Assembly: GCF_002564005.1 (NCBI RefSeq)
Contig: NZ_PDJG01000001.1
Span: 124,001-188,000, forward strand
Origin: Sanguibacter antarcticus
GTDB taxonomy: Bacteria > Actinomycetota > Actinomycetes > Actinomycetales > Cellulomonadaceae
Length of the DNA: 64,000 nt
Reading direction: 5' to 3'
Shown: positions 51,418-60,445 of the stretch, one piece after another
How positions within the stretch are numbered: the stretch's first letter is position 1
How the letters are laid out: the number at the start of each line of letters is the position of its first letter
Translations under genes and position numbers: made by a program
The notes under the pieces: model-generated
Told to the model about the DNA's origin: nothing
The model's input: only the letters and a program-made list of their open reading frames with translations
Databases searched by the model: none

Positions 51418-53423
51418 GGGCGGGCCAGGAGCGTGCGCTGCACGCGAGCCGGGCCGCGCGCGTAGAGCACGAAGCGTCGTGTCGCGTCCGCTCGGCGCTC
51501 CCCGCGCAGGAGCACCATGCGCAGCGCGGTGCCGGCGAGGACGCCCAACCGGTTGACAGCCCATCCGGACGCGCCGAAGTGCTTGCGGAAGTAGAGCTCC
51601 TGCGACGCGTGGAAGTGCGTCTCGCGCAGGCGGGAGTCCGAGCTCGTCGCTCCGCCGAGATGCACGGCTCGCGCGCCCGGCACGACCCCGTGGCGCCACC
51701 CGGCGTGCCGTGCCCGACGCGCCCAGTCCGTCTCCTCGGCGTAGAGGAAGAACCGTTCGTCGAGCCCACCGACGTCGGCCAGCGCCGCTCCCCGGACGAG
51801 GAGGACCGACCCGATGACGAAGTCGTCCTGAGCGGTGAGCGACCCGAGCCCGAGGTTGATCAGCCATGTTCGCAGCGGGGTCGGGAACGGCCACGCGACC
51901 CGGGCCGCGTGCCCGTCCGCGTCGACCTGCGCCGGCCCCACCGATGCGAGGCCCGGGTCCGCGTGCAAGGCCTCCCGCAGCAGGTCGACGTCCTGCGGCT
52001 CGACCACCGCGTCCGGGTTGAGCAGCAGCACGTCGACGTCCGGGGTGAGGCACTCCTGCAGGCCGTGGTTGGCGCCGGCCGCGAACCCGCTGTTGAGCCC
52101 AGGGTCGAGGTAGCGCACACCGTGACGCTCGCACAGCGCCCGGACGAGCGGGCTGGACGAGTTGTCCACGACGATGACCCGGTAGGTGTGGCTCAACGGC
52201 GCGAGCGCGCGGTCGAGGAGCTCGACCGACCCGTAGGCGACGACGACGATCTCGAGGTCGCTCGTGGTCGGGGTGAGCTCGTCGGGCCGGGGCCGGTGCG
52301 GGGCGTCGACCGGGGTGCTCGCGGTCGCCACCTCGCGGTACACCCGCAGGTACTGCGCCCCGATGTTCTCCCACGTGTAGTCCGCCGAGCGAGCGAGGCC
52401 CGCAACGACGAGCTCCTCCCGCAGGCCGGGGTGGGTGCCCACCGTGACGAGAGCGTCCCGGAGCGCCTCCACGTCACCGGCAGGGACGAGCAGGCCGGCG
52501 TCCTGGAGCACGTCGGGCAGCGCGCCGCTGTCGCTCGCGACGACCGGGACCCCGCTCGCCATCGCCTCGACCGCGACCCGCCCGAACTGCTCCACCCATC
52601 CGGGCTGGGGCAGGGACGGCACCGCGAGCACGTCGAGCGAACGGACGTGCTCGGCCAGGCGCTCTCCGGAGAGGTGACCGACGAGCTCGACCCGGCCCGC
52701 GAGGTCTGGTCGGGCCACGCGCTCGCGGATCGTGGCCTCGAGCGGTCCGCCACCGGCGATGCTCACGTGCAGGCGGACGTCCCGGGCGGCAGCCCGGACG
52801 AGGACGTGGACACCCTTGTGGACCTCGAGCCGTCCGACGAACCCCACGCGGATCGGGCCGCCCGGGTGGCGCACCGCCCGGGTGCCCGCCGGTGCCGGGT
52901 GGAACGTCGCAGTGTCCACACCGAGCCCGATCGTCCAGGCGGGTGCGCGCAGGCCCTTGCCGCGCAGCACCCGACCCGCCTCGTCGTTGCACACGGAGAC
53001 AGCCGACGCGCCGCGGAGCGTCAGCCGCTCGATCCATCGAAACGGCAGGGGGTGGGTCTTGGTGATGTTCTGTGCCGAGTAGAGCAGGTACGGCGCACGG
53101 ACCGGGCGCAGGGCCCGGAGCAGCAAGATCTCGGCTGCCGCGAGCGAGTACGGCTCCTCGTGGATGTCGAGGACGGTGTGGGGGCGCCCGAGCTCGCGCC
53201 ACAGTGCGACGGGGTCGTAGAGGAACGTGATGGGGTGCGACCCGAAGGTCCGTATGCCTACGACGTCCTCGCCGGCACCTGGGACGAGCCAGACGGCTGA
53301 GCCGCCCTCGTCCCAGACGGTCGCGGACACGGACCGGACGGGGTGCCCGGCTGCCCGGACGTGCCGTTCGCGCTCACGCCACGCGTCGACCACGGCGCTG
53401 TGGGAAATTCTCAGAACCCGCAC
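51414..53423 (-). CDS. GT4-GT2 fusion glycosyltransferase
   Basis: 669 residues. The first about 380 form a GT4 enzyme (VGFVGRLEVHKGVHVLVRA, LPQPGWVEQFGRVAVEAMASGVPVVAS); residues about 395-669 form a GT2 enzyme (EIVVVAYGSVELLDRAL, VIVVDNSSSPL, SGFAAGANHGLQE, LLLNPDAVVEPQDV, DERFFLYAEETDWARRARHAGW), rhamnosyltransferase-like in pattern. A fusion of both types would add two sugars in sequence. GTG start with GAGGAG 9 nt upstream. First gene of the minus-strand operon, divergent from the epimerase gene. Confidence 0.92.
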   Translation of the reverse strand: MRVLRISHSAVVDAWRERERHVRAAGHPVRSVSATVWDEGGSAVWLVPGAGEDVVGIRTFGSHPITFLYDPVALWRELGRPHTVLDIHEEPYSLAAAEILLLRALRPVRAPYLLYSAQNITKTHPLPFRWIERLTLRGASAVSVCNDEAGRVLRGKGLRAPAWTIGLGVDTATFHPAPAGTRAVRHPGGPIRVGFVGRLEVHKGVHVLVRAAARDVRLHVSIAGGGPLEATIRERVARPDLAGRVELVGHLSGERLAEHVRSLDVLAVPSLPQPGWVEQFGRVAVEAMASGVPVVASDSGALPDVLQDAGLLVPAGDVEALRDALVTVGTHPGLREELVVAGLARSADYTWENIGAQYLRVYREVATASTPVDAPHRPRPDELTPTTSDLEIVVVAYGSVELLDRALAPLSHTYRVIVVDNSSSPLVRALCERHGVRYLDPGLNSGFAAGANHGLQECLTPDVDVLLLNPDAVVEPQDVDLLREALHADPGLASVGPAQVDADGHAARVAWPFPTPLRTWLINLGLGSLTAQDDFVIGSVLLVRGAALADVGGLDERFFLYAEETDWARRARHAGWRHGVVPGARAVHLGGATSSDSRLRETHFHASQELYFRKHFGASGWAVNRLGVLAGTALRMVLLRGERRADATRRFVLYARGPARVQRTLLARP

Positions 53424-53459
53424 GGTCTGGCCCTCCTCGTTGGATCGACGACCGTCGTC

Positions 53460-53531
53460 TCACCCATCGAAGGTAAGCCCGCAAAAAGGGCATAACCCAT
53501 GGGGGATCGGGGTGATTCTGCAACTCACCCC
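53460..53531. promoter_or_regulatory. GGGGTGA repeats between the divergent GT fusion and epimerase genes
   Basis: TCACCC at 53460-53465, GGGGTGA at 53509-53515 and TCACCCC at 53525-53531; the last two form an inverted repeat over 23 bp. The 10-mer GGGGTGATTC at 53509-53518 recurs exactly at 58926-58935. Confidence 0.45.
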
Positions 53532-53608
53532 TGACTTTGCCTCCGACCGGCCGTACGGTTTCAGTCAATCCACTGTTTGAGGTCCTTTCGTGCAAAAGGG
53601 GTGAGATC

Positions 53609-54652
53609 GTGCAGATTCTGGTCGATGGTGATCGTGGTTATCTGGGGGCTCGCATCGTCCCGTTCCTGCGTGCAGCAGGTCACGAGGTCGTCGGGCTCGA
53701 CGCCGGCTGGTACGACGGCTGCGACTTCGGTGAGCCGCCCGGCGGGTACGAGCAGCGCACGGGCGACGTGCGCGACGCCCGCCCGGAGGACCTCGAGGGT
53801 TTCGACGCGGTCATCCATCTCGCGGCGATCTCGAACGACCCGGTGGGCCACCTCAACCCCGACGCGACGTACTCCGTCAACGCGCACGGAGCGATCCACA
53901 CGGCCCGAGCGGCAAAGGCCGCTGGTGTCCCGCGCTTCCTCTTCTCGTCCTCGTGCTCGCTCTACGGGGCCGCCGGCGACGCCCCGGTCGACGAGCGCAG
54001 CGCGTTCAACCCCGTGACGCCGTACGGCGAGAGCAAGGTCCTCGCCGAGCAGGGGATCTCCGAGCTCGCCGACGACTCCTTCAGCCCGACCTACCTGCGC
54101 AACGCCACCGCCTACGGGTCGTCGCCGCGGCTGCGCGCCGACATCGTCGTCAACAGCCTCACCGGTACGGCGTTCACCACGGGCAAGGTCGAGCTCCAGT
54201 CCGACGGCACCCCGTGGCGCCCGCTCGTCCACGCCGAAGACATCGCCCGCGCGTTCCTCGCCGTCCTCGAGGCACCACGAGACAGGATCCACGACGAGGC
54301 GTTCAACGTCGGCCGCGACGAAGACGTGGTCCAGGTCCGGGACATCGCCACCCAGGTCGCCGACCTTCTCGACGCGCCCGTGACCTTTGCCGACGGCGCA
54401 GGCCCGGACGCCCGGGACTACCGCGTCGACTTCACCAAGATCACCACGTTGCTCCCGGCGTTCGCCCCACGGTGGACCGTCCCGGACGGCATCCGTGAGC
54501 TCGTGGCGGACATGCGCCGCATCGGCCTCACCGCTCACGACTTCGCCGGACCCCGCTACGTCCGGCTCCAGCGCATCCAGGAGCTCACCGCCCTGGGGCT
54601 GCTCACCGAGGACCTCCGGCTCACCACGCCGGCACGCCAGCCCGTCTCCTGA
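53609..54652 (+). CDS. NAD-dependent nucleotide-sugar epimerase/dehydratase (SDR)
   Basis: 347 residues. Dinucleotide loop GDRGYLG at 7-13 after MQILVD; active site SSSCSLYG and [10 protein letters not shown] (YxxxK). [41 protein letters not shown] and FNVGRD are usual for sugar-nucleotide 4-epimerases or dehydratases. The substrate cannot be fixed. GTG start with GGGGTGAG about 5 nt upstream. 11 bp before the C-methyltransferase-like gene, so one unit. Confidence 0.92.
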   Translation: MQILVDGDRGYLGARIVPFLRAAGHEVVGLDAGWYDGCDFGEPPGGYEQRTGDVRDARPEDLEGFDAVIHLAAISNDPVGHLNPDATYSVNAHGAIHTARAAKAAGVPRFLFSSSCSLYGAAGDAPVDERSAFNPVTPYGESKVLAEQGISELADDSFSPTYLRNATAYGSSPRLRADIVVNSLTGTAFTTGKVELQSDGTPWRPLVHAEDIARAFLAVLEAPRDRIHDEAFNVGRDEDVVQVRDIATQVADLLDAPVTFADGAGPDARDYRVDFTKITTLLPAFAPRWTVPDGIRELVADMRRIGLTAHDFAGPRYVRLQRIQELTALGLLTEDLRLTTPARQPVS

Positions 54653-54663
54653 AGGGGCCCGTC

Positions 54664-55893
54664 ATGACCACCGCATACCAGAGCACCACCTCGACTGCCC
54701 CGACTGCCCCGGCCCTGCCGCCAGGCTCTCCTCGCCACGCAGCCGACCGACCGCCGCTCCCCGAGCCCCACCCCGACTGGGTGTGCCGGTGGTCCGGGCA
54801 GCCTGGGGGGAGCGTCGTGCTCGACCTCGGCCTCCAGCCCGCCGCCGACGCCTTCCCTCTCCCGACCGACCCCGTCCCCGACCCCGAGCACCCGCTGCGC
54901 ATGGTCATCAGCTCGGTGAGCGGTCTCGTCCAGCTCGAGACCGACCCGACCACCCCCGAGGAACCGCGCGGGGTCGAGCCAGCCGCACTCGTCGCCCAGT
55001 CCGAGGCCGCCGTCGCCCAGTCCGAGGCGGCCGGCTTCGTCCGGCCCGGCACCCGTGTCCTCGAGCACCCCAGCCCGCACGGCGGGTCCTGGGTCGACCA
55101 GCTTGGTGCACGCGGGCTCGTCGAGGTCGACGAGGGACCAGCCGAGCTCGTGGTCGACATCTTCGGCATGATGCACGCCGCCGACCAGCGGACCGCGCTC
55201 CTCGAGCGTGCCGCCCAGCTCACGGACGACGGCATCCTGCTCATGCAGTTCCACACGGTCGCCGCGATCATCCGCTCCGGCATCTGGAACGCTCTGCGGC
55301 ACGGCCACTTCGCCTACTACTCGACGCCTGCGCTCGTCGCGATGGCGCGCGAGGTCGGCCTCGTCGCGATCGGCTGCTGGGAGTACCCGCTCTACGGCGG
55401 CACGATCATGCTCGCGTTCGCCAAGCAGTCCGAGAGCCACCCGACCCAGACTCCCGACGTAACGACGATGGTCGCGCGCGAGCTCGCCGAGGGCGCCATC
55501 GACCCCCACCATGCCGCGAGCCTCGGGCGCGCCCTCGACGAGTCCGTCAGCGCCATCGAGGCCTACCTCGCCCAGACCCAGGCCGAAGGACTCGTCGTCG
55601 GTGGCTACTGTGCGGCCTCCCGCGCCTCCGCGCTCCTGCGCTGCGCCCACATCACGACCGACCAGGTCGTCGCGCTCGCCGACGCCTCCGTGGCGAAGCA
55701 CGGCCGCACGATGCCGGGCAACCGCATCCCCATCGTGTCGCCAGCCGGCCTCGTCGCCCTGCACCCTGACCGGGTGCTCCTCTTCGTCCCCGACCTCCTC
55801 GACGAGGTGCGCGCTGCGCTCCCCGAGATCGAGGCGAACGGCGGCCGCTGGGTCGTCCTCGACCCGATGCCGCGGGAGATCGAGCCGCTGTAG
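54664..55893 (+). CDS. Sugar C-methyltransferase family protein with altered SAM site
   Basis: 409 residues in the three-part layout of NDP-hexose 3-C-methyltransferases: a short N-terminal zinc-type domain (about 35-95, LDLGLQPAADAFP), a central methyltransferase (about 125-245) and a C-terminal domain (about 285-409, VGGYCAASRASALL, KHGRTMPGNRIPIVSPAGL). The paired Cys of the first domain are missing (WVCRWSG only), and SAM motif I reads VLEHPSPHGG (132-141) instead of VLEIGxxxG, with the following segment shortened. It may bind a sugar nucleotide without methylating, or use a diverged site. Separated by a strong hairpin from the convergent regulator gene. Confidence 0.78.
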   Translation: MTTAYQSTTSTAPTAPALPPGSPRHAADRPPLPEPHPDWVCRWSGQPGGSVVLDLGLQPAADAFPLPTDPVPDPEHPLRMVISSVSGLVQLETDPTTPEEPRGVEPAALVAQSEAAVAQSEAAGFVRPGTRVLEHPSPHGGSWVDQLGARGLVEVDEGPAELVVDIFGMMHAADQRTALLERAAQLTDDGILLMQFHTVAAIIRSGIWNALRHGHFAYYSTPALVAMAREVGLVAIGCWEYPLYGGTIMLAFAKQSESHPTQTPDVTTMVARELAEGAIDPHHAASLGRALDESVSAIEAYLAQTQAEGLVVGGYCAASRASALLRCAHITTDQVVALADASVAKHGRTMPGNRIPIVSPAGLVALHPDRVLLFVPDLLDEVRAALPEIEANGGRWVVLDPMPREIEPL

Positions 55894-55955
55894 CGAGAGC
55901 TCGAGCGTGACGCTGCAACGACACAGACCGGGTGGCGGTGCGAGCCATCCTTGGT

Positions 55956-55988
55956 ACGCCCGCCGCCGTCCCCCTCGGCGGCGGGCGT
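55956..55988. terminator. Bidirectional terminator-like hairpin
   Basis: A 13-bp perfect stem (55956-55968 with 55976-55988, ACGCCCGCCGCCG) around a 7-nt loop, between the convergent methyltransferase and membrane-regulator genes. Confidence 0.75.
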
Positions 55989-56035
55989 GCTGGTGTGCCG
56001 AGATCGTTGTCGACAAGGTGCGTGCGTTCGGTGAC

Positions 56036-56752
56036 TCAGCCGGGCACAGTCACCGTGTCTGTCGCCGCACCGTCGGCGCCGTAGGCCGTCACGACCGCTG
56101 TCGTGACCCCCTCAGGGACCCAGCCGAAGTAGTGTCCGCCGCCGGCGAGCAGCTCGCGGTCTGACCCGTCGGCGAGCCGGACGGTCGCGCGCACGCTGTC
56201 GCCTCCCGCCAGCACGAAGAAGGTCAGGCCGTCGTCGACGTGCGACGGCATGCCCTCGCTCGTTGCCGTCGCGAGCAGCGCAAGCTTCTCCGGGCCTGCC
56301 GCGCAGATGAGACTGCCGCCTCCAGACCGTGTCCAGTCACCACCCGAGGTCGGCTCCACCACGGTGGCGTGGCACGTCGTCCCTCCAGAACCGGTGGACG
56401 CCCACAGAGAGAACCGATGCTCGTCGTCGAACGGGACGCTCGTGACGTACTCGATGCTCGACGGGTCGGGGCCTGCGCCGTCCTGTGCAGATCCTCCGAC
56501 GACCGGCTGCAGGGCGAAGAGGTCGGTGATCTGGCTCGGGACAGGGTCGTCGGCGGTCGCGAGCCCGATGCCACCGGTGGAGAAGGCGATCACCGCGACG
56601 CCCACGACGGACCCACGCACGGTCCACCGGCGTCGTGGAGGGGCGGAGCGCAGAGCCATCGTGCGGGCGTACGCGGACGCAAGACGGTCCGGACCAGCGA
56701 CCGGAGGCGCGAGGGAGGCGAGGACGTCGAAGGGGTCACGGTCGGGGATCAT
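56036..56752 (-). CDS. Single-pass membrane protein, probable anti-sigma-type partner
   Basis: 238 residues. About 48 cytoplasmic residues (DPFDVLASLAPPVAGPDRLASAYAR) precede a membrane segment at about 48-70 (VVGVAVIAFSTGGIGLATA) and an extracytoplasmic domain of about 165 residues. No zinc anti-sigma motif (HxxxCxxC) is present and I do not recognise the outer domain. ATG at 56752 overlaps the sigma-factor stop (ATGA); such pairing is typical for a sigma factor and its membrane-bound regulator. The assignment as anti-sigma is inference from this context. Confidence 0.7.
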   Translation of the reverse strand: MIPDRDPFDVLASLAPPVAGPDRLASAYARTMALRSAPPRRRWTVRGSVVGVAVIAFSTGGIGLATADDPVPSQITDLFALQPVVGGSAQDGAGPDPSSIEYVTSVPFDDEHRFSLWASTGSGGTTCHATVVEPTSGGDWTRSGGGSLICAAGPEKLALLATATSEGMPSHVDDGLTFFVLAGGDSVRATVRLADGSDRELLAGGGHYFGWVPEGVTTAVVTAYGADGAATDTVTVPG

Positions 56753-57321
56753 GCGCGTCCGTCCTGGAGCTCGAGAGAGTGGTCGACTGGCTCGTCTGGG
56801 GGCGGGGCGTCTGCGGCGCTGGCGTGTCGGAGCCTCGTGCGTGCCCGGGAGAGCCGCATCGCGAACGCTGACGGCGAGCAGCCCGCGACCTGTGCAGCGG
56901 CCCCGGGGGCGAGTCCGTCCCACGAGACGAGCAGGAGTGCTTCGCGCTCACGCGGGGAGAGCGTCGCGAGGGCGCGGAGCACGGTCTGGCGCTCGAGGGC
57001 GCTCGTCTCGGCCGACGGGTGGGTCTCGACGAGGTGGACGATCCGGGCGAGCTCCTGGCTGACCGCGCGACGGCGGAAGCCCGAGCGGCGCTGGTTCGCC
57101 ACCGTGTTGCGGGCGACGACGAGCAACCACGGCAGCGCTTCGCCGGGCACGTCCGCGAGCCGGCGCCATGCGACGAGGAACGTCTCGGCGACGACCTCGT
57201 CGGCGAGGTCTGGTCCGACGTGGCGTTGGGCATACGCGAGGATCCGGTGCGCGTGGGCGGCCCAGAGGGCGCTGAAGAGGCGCTCGGGGTCCTGGTGGTC
57301 GGTCGTGCTGTCGTCGCTCAC
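56749..57321 (-). CDS. ECF-type RNA polymerase sigma factor
   Basis: 190 residues. Region 2 at about 15-80 (ADEVVAETFLVAWRRL, PWLLVVARNTVANQRR) and region 4 at about 115-170 (LSPREREALLLVSWDGLAPGAAAQVAGCSPSAFAMRLSRARTRLR). It would direct RNA polymerase to promoters for surface or stress genes; the target set is unknown, and no ECF-style promoter is obvious in front of it. GTG start. Between the sugar genes of the locus, which it may regulate. Confidence 0.93.
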   Translation of the reverse strand: MSDDSTTDHQDPERLFSALWAAHAHRILAYAQRHVGPDLADEVVAETFLVAWRRLADVPGEALPWLLVVARNTVANQRRSGFRRRAVSQELARIVHLVETHPSAETSALERQTVLRALATLSPREREALLLVSWDGLAPGAAAQVAGCSPSAFAMRLSRARTRLRHASAADAPPPDEPVDHSLELQDGRA

Positions 57322-57391
57322 ACCTGGAAGTGTCCGGGACCCCGCCCAGATTCACGTCCGGCTGCGCACGGTCTTCTCAGCGACGTCCCGC

Positions 57392-58345
57392 TCACCGCCC
57401 GCGCGGCTTGAGCCGCACCTGCGGCAGCTCAGGCGCGGGGAGCGGGGCGCCGTCGTATCCGGGGACGGTGCCATAGCGGTGCAGGCCCGCCTCGGTGCCG
57501 GCGATCGCGTCCTGCCACCGGGCACGCGCCTCGACGATCTCCTCGTGCGTGCGGCCGACGAAGTTCCACCACATGAGGACCTCCTCGCCGAACGGCTCGC
57601 CGCCGACGAGGACCGCCCGGACGGGCTCGGCTGCGGACTCGAGCACGATCTCGTCAGCACCGGGCGCGAGATACGCGAGCCACGCAGGGGCGACCGGCTC
57701 GCCGTCGACGGTGAGGTCGCCTGCGTCGACGAGCACGGCGTGCTCGAAGTCGCGGTCCACCGGCAGGCGGACCGTCGCGCCGCTCGGGATGTCGATCTGG
57801 GCGGCGACGAGGGGCGAGTACGCGCGGGCGGGGGACGTGACGCCGCCGAACGAGCCCATGAACACCTGGACCGTCGCGCCGTCGAGCGTGACGGTCGGTG
57901 CGTGAGCCACGTGCTCGAACGTCGGTGCAGCGTGGCGGTGGGCGTCGGGCAGCGCGGTCCACAGCTGGACACCGTGCATGACGCCCTGGTCCGGGAAGTG
58001 CTCGAGAGTGCCCTCCTCGGAGTGGCTGATGCCGTGCCCGGCGGTCATGAGGTTGAGCTGGCCGGGCTCGATCGTCTGCACCGACCCGACCGAGTCGCGG
58101 TGCAGCACCCGCCCCTCGAAGAGCCACGTGACCGTCTGCAGACCGGTGTGCGGGTGCGGTGCGACGTCCATCCCGCCCGAGCGGGCGACGTCGTCCGGGC
58201 CGTAGTGGTCGACGAAGCAGAACGGACCGACGAGCGAACGCTGCTTCGACGGCAGCGTCCGGCGCACCGTCATCGCCCGCGGCCCACCGAGCGGGACGTC
58301 CCGCGGCGCGACGAGCTCGACCGTGCGGGTCGCTGGACCGTTCAC
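57392..58345 (-). CDS. Pirin-family protein
   Basis: 317 residues, bicupin. Metal-binding His in DVAPHPHTGLQTVTWLFEG and HGISHSEEG of the N-terminal cupin; the second cupin is at about 175-275. Some pirins have quercetinase activity and others act as redox-linked regulators. The GTG start overlaps the stop of the 3,5-epimerase-like gene (GTGA), which is odd company for a pirin. Confidence 0.92.
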   Translation of the reverse strand: MNGPATRTVELVAPRDVPLGGPRAMTVRRTLPSKQRSLVGPFCFVDHYGPDDVARSGGMDVAPHPHTGLQTVTWLFEGRVLHRDSVGSVQTIEPGQLNLMTAGHGISHSEEGTLEHFPDQGVMHGVQLWTALPDAHRHAAPTFEHVAHAPTVTLDGATVQVFMGSFGGVTSPARAYSPLVAAQIDIPSGATVRLPVDRDFEHAVLVDAGDLTVDGEPVAPAWLAYLAPGADEIVLESAAEPVRAVLVGGEPFGEEVLMWWNFVGRTHEEIVEARARWQDAIAGTEAGLHRYGTVPGYDGAPLPAPELPQVRLKPRGR

Positions 58346-58890
58346 GCGGGGAGGCTCGCCACGAAGTCCGCCCACGAGCCCGCTGCGTGGTCCCGGTCGC
58401 TCACGACCGTGACCGGGGCCGGCCACGGCACCGCCAGGTCGGGGTCGAGGAAGTTCACGGTGACGTCCTCGTCTGGCCCGTAGTAGTCGTCGATCCGGTA
58501 GATGAAGTCGGTCACCGACGTGAGCGCCTGATAGCCGTGGAGGAACCCGCGCGGGATGTACACCTGGGTGCACAGCTGGTCGTCGAGCAAGAACGTCTCC
58601 ATCTGGCCGAACGTCGGCGAGCCAGGGCGTGCGTCGATCGCGACGTCGAGGACGGCGCCGTGGGAGCACCGCACGAGCTTCGCCTCACCGGCTCCTGATC
58701 GTCCGTGCAGGCCGCGGACCACCCCCTGGTAGGAGCGCGACTGGTTCTCCTGGACGAAGCCTGCCGGGTCGATGCCGGCCGTGCGCAGGTAGTCGACGTC
58801 GAGGGAGCGCGCAAAGTATCCGCGGGCGTCCCGGTGCGGTGTCGGGCGGAACACGACGAGTCCTTCGATGGACGTCTCGATGATCTCCAT
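58342..58890 (-). CDS. dTDP-4-dehydrorhamnose 3,5-epimerase-like protein
   Basis: 182 residues, RmlC cupin. FRPTPHRDARGYFARS, FVQENQSRSYQGVVRGLHG (catalytic His in RGLH), KLVRCSHGAVLDVAIDARPGSPTFG, and YIPRGFLHGYQAL. It epimerises a keto-sugar nucleotide; rmlA, rmlB and rmlD are not in the window. ATG at 58890, divergent from the aminotransferase operon. Confidence 0.93.
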   Translation of the reverse strand: MEIIETSIEGLVVFRPTPHRDARGYFARSLDVDYLRTAGIDPAGFVQENQSRSYQGVVRGLHGRSGAGEAKLVRCSHGAVLDVAIDARPGSPTFGQMETFLLDDQLCTQVYIPRGFLHGYQALTSVTDFIYRIDDYYGPDEDVTVNFLDPDLAVPWPAPVTVVSDRDHAAGSWADFVASLPA

Positions 58891-58905
58891 GCGCACCACC
58901 CTAGA

Positions 58906-58935
58906 GGTGACTCGGGGTGAGTAGAGGGGTGATTC
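58906..58935 (+). promoter_or_regulatory. Phased GGTGA repeats between divergent sugar operons
   Basis: GGTGA at 58906-58910, 58916-58920 and 58928-58932, spaced 10 and 12 bp. The last is part of GGGGTGATTC, also present at 53509-53518. Confidence 0.45.
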
Positions 58936-59041
58936 ATCCTGATGTGTCTTGTTCCCGTCCCGAGAAGGCGCACAGACTCGAGATGCGCAGACGAGAGCCC
59001 CGACGAGAGGCCCTCCCGCCGAACCCCGAGGGGGACGCAGC

Positions 59042-60445
59042 ATGGACACCGCCCTACAGACAGTCCTCGACGAGCCGCTCGTCGCTCGCACGTACCACGC
59101 GTCAGAACGCGTCCAGCGTGCCCTGCACCGCATGGTTCCCGGGGGCTCCCACACCTACGCCCGGTCGTCGGACCAGTACCCGGAAGGGATGGCGCCGATC
59201 ATCGCCCGGGGGAGCAGGGCACACGTGTGGGACGTCGACGGCAACGAGCTCGTCGAGTACGGCATGGGGATGCGATCCGTGACGCTCGGGCACGGCTACG
59301 AACCCGTAGACGACGCGGTCTGCGCAGCACTGCGCGCAGGCGTGAGCTTCTCTCGCCCCAGCGTCTGGGAAGCGAGCGCAGCAGAGACCTTCCTCGCCGC
59401 GGTCCCCGGCGCGGACATGGTGAAGTTCGCCAAGAACGGGTCCGACGTCACGTCGGCGGCGGTCAGGCTCGCTCGCGCCGCGACAGGTCGCGACCTCGTC
59501 GGGATCTGCACGACGCAACCGTTCTTCTCTACCGACGACTGGTTCATCGGCAGCACCGCGATGGGCGCAGGCATCCCGGACGCCGTCAAGGCGCTCACCG
59601 TCGGGTTCCGCTACAACGACCTCGACTCCGTCCGTCAGCTCTTCACGCTGTACCCGGACGAGATCGCGTGCCTCGTCCTCGAGCCGGCGACCGCGACCGT
59701 CGAGCCGGCGCCCGGCTTCCTCGAAGGGGTGCGCGAGCTCTGCGACGCCCACGGCGTCGTCCTCGTCTTCGACGAGATGATCACCGGCCTGCGCTGGCAC
59801 GCGAGCGGGGCACAGCACGTCTACGGCGTCACGCCCGACCTCTCCACGTGGGGCAAGGCGCTCGGCAACGGCTACGCGATCTCGGCGCTCGCCGGCAAGC
59901 GCGAGCTCATGGAGCTCGGCGGTCTCCGCACGGACGCGTCCCGCGTCTTCCTCCTGTCGACGACGCACGGCCCCGAGGTGGTCGGGCTCGCGGCGTACCT
60001 CGCCGTCGCCCAGGCCTACGCAACGACCGACGTCGTCGGGATCATGGCAGAGCGGGGGCAGGCGCTCGCCACCGGTGTGAGCGCGGCCGCCGCCGATGCC
60101 GGCATCGGTACGGCGGTCGAGGTCCTCGGGCGGCCCTCGTGCCTCGTCTTCGCCACCCGTGACCACACCGGTGCACCCTCGCAGGCCTTCCGCACGCTGT
60201 TCATCCAGGAGATGCTCCGCGCCGGGGTCCTCGCCCAGTCGTTCGTCGTCTCGGCCGCTCACACCCCAGCGGACATCGAGACGACTGTCGATGCCGCACG
60301 CCGCGCCTTCGCGGTCTACGCCCGCGCGCTCGAGCGCGGCACCACGGACGGTCTGCTCGTCGGCAGACCCGTCGCACCGGCGATCCGCGAGCATGCCGCG
60401 CCGCGGCGGCTCGAACCAGACGTCATCGAGGACGGTGTGTCATGA
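59042..60445 (+). CDS. Class III PLP aminotransferase (glutamate-1-semialdehyde aminomutase-like)
   Basis: 467 residues. VPGGSHTYARSSDQYPEGM, VWDVDGNELVEYGMGMRSVTLGH, VKFAKNGSDVTSAAVRLARA, CLVLEPA, FDEMITGLRW and the PLP lysine in LSTWGKALGNGYAISAL. Very close in style to glutamate-1-semialdehyde 2,1-aminomutases, but its setting beside a nucleotidyltransferase in a glycan locus argues for a role in sugar or side-chain amination. GAGGGGG about 7 nt before the ATG. First gene of a run of coupled genes. Confidence 0.9.
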   Translation: MDTALQTVLDEPLVARTYHASERVQRALHRMVPGGSHTYARSSDQYPEGMAPIIARGSRAHVWDVDGNELVEYGMGMRSVTLGHGYEPVDDAVCAALRAGVSFSRPSVWEASAAETFLAAVPGADMVKFAKNGSDVTSAAVRLARAATGRDLVGICTTQPFFSTDDWFIGSTAMGAGIPDAVKALTVGFRYNDLDSVRQLFTLYPDEIACLVLEPATATVEPAPGFLEGVRELCDAHGVVLVFDEMITGLRWHASGAQHVYGVTPDLSTWGKALGNGYAISALAGKRELMELGGLRTDASRVFLLSTTHGPEVVGLAAYLAVAQAYATTDVVGIMAERGQALATGVSAAAADAGIGTAVEVLGRPSCLVFATRDHTGAPSQAFRTLFIQEMLRAGVLAQSFVVSAAHTPADIETTVDAARRAFAVYARALERGTTDGLLVGRPVAPAIREHAAPRRLEPDVIEDGVS

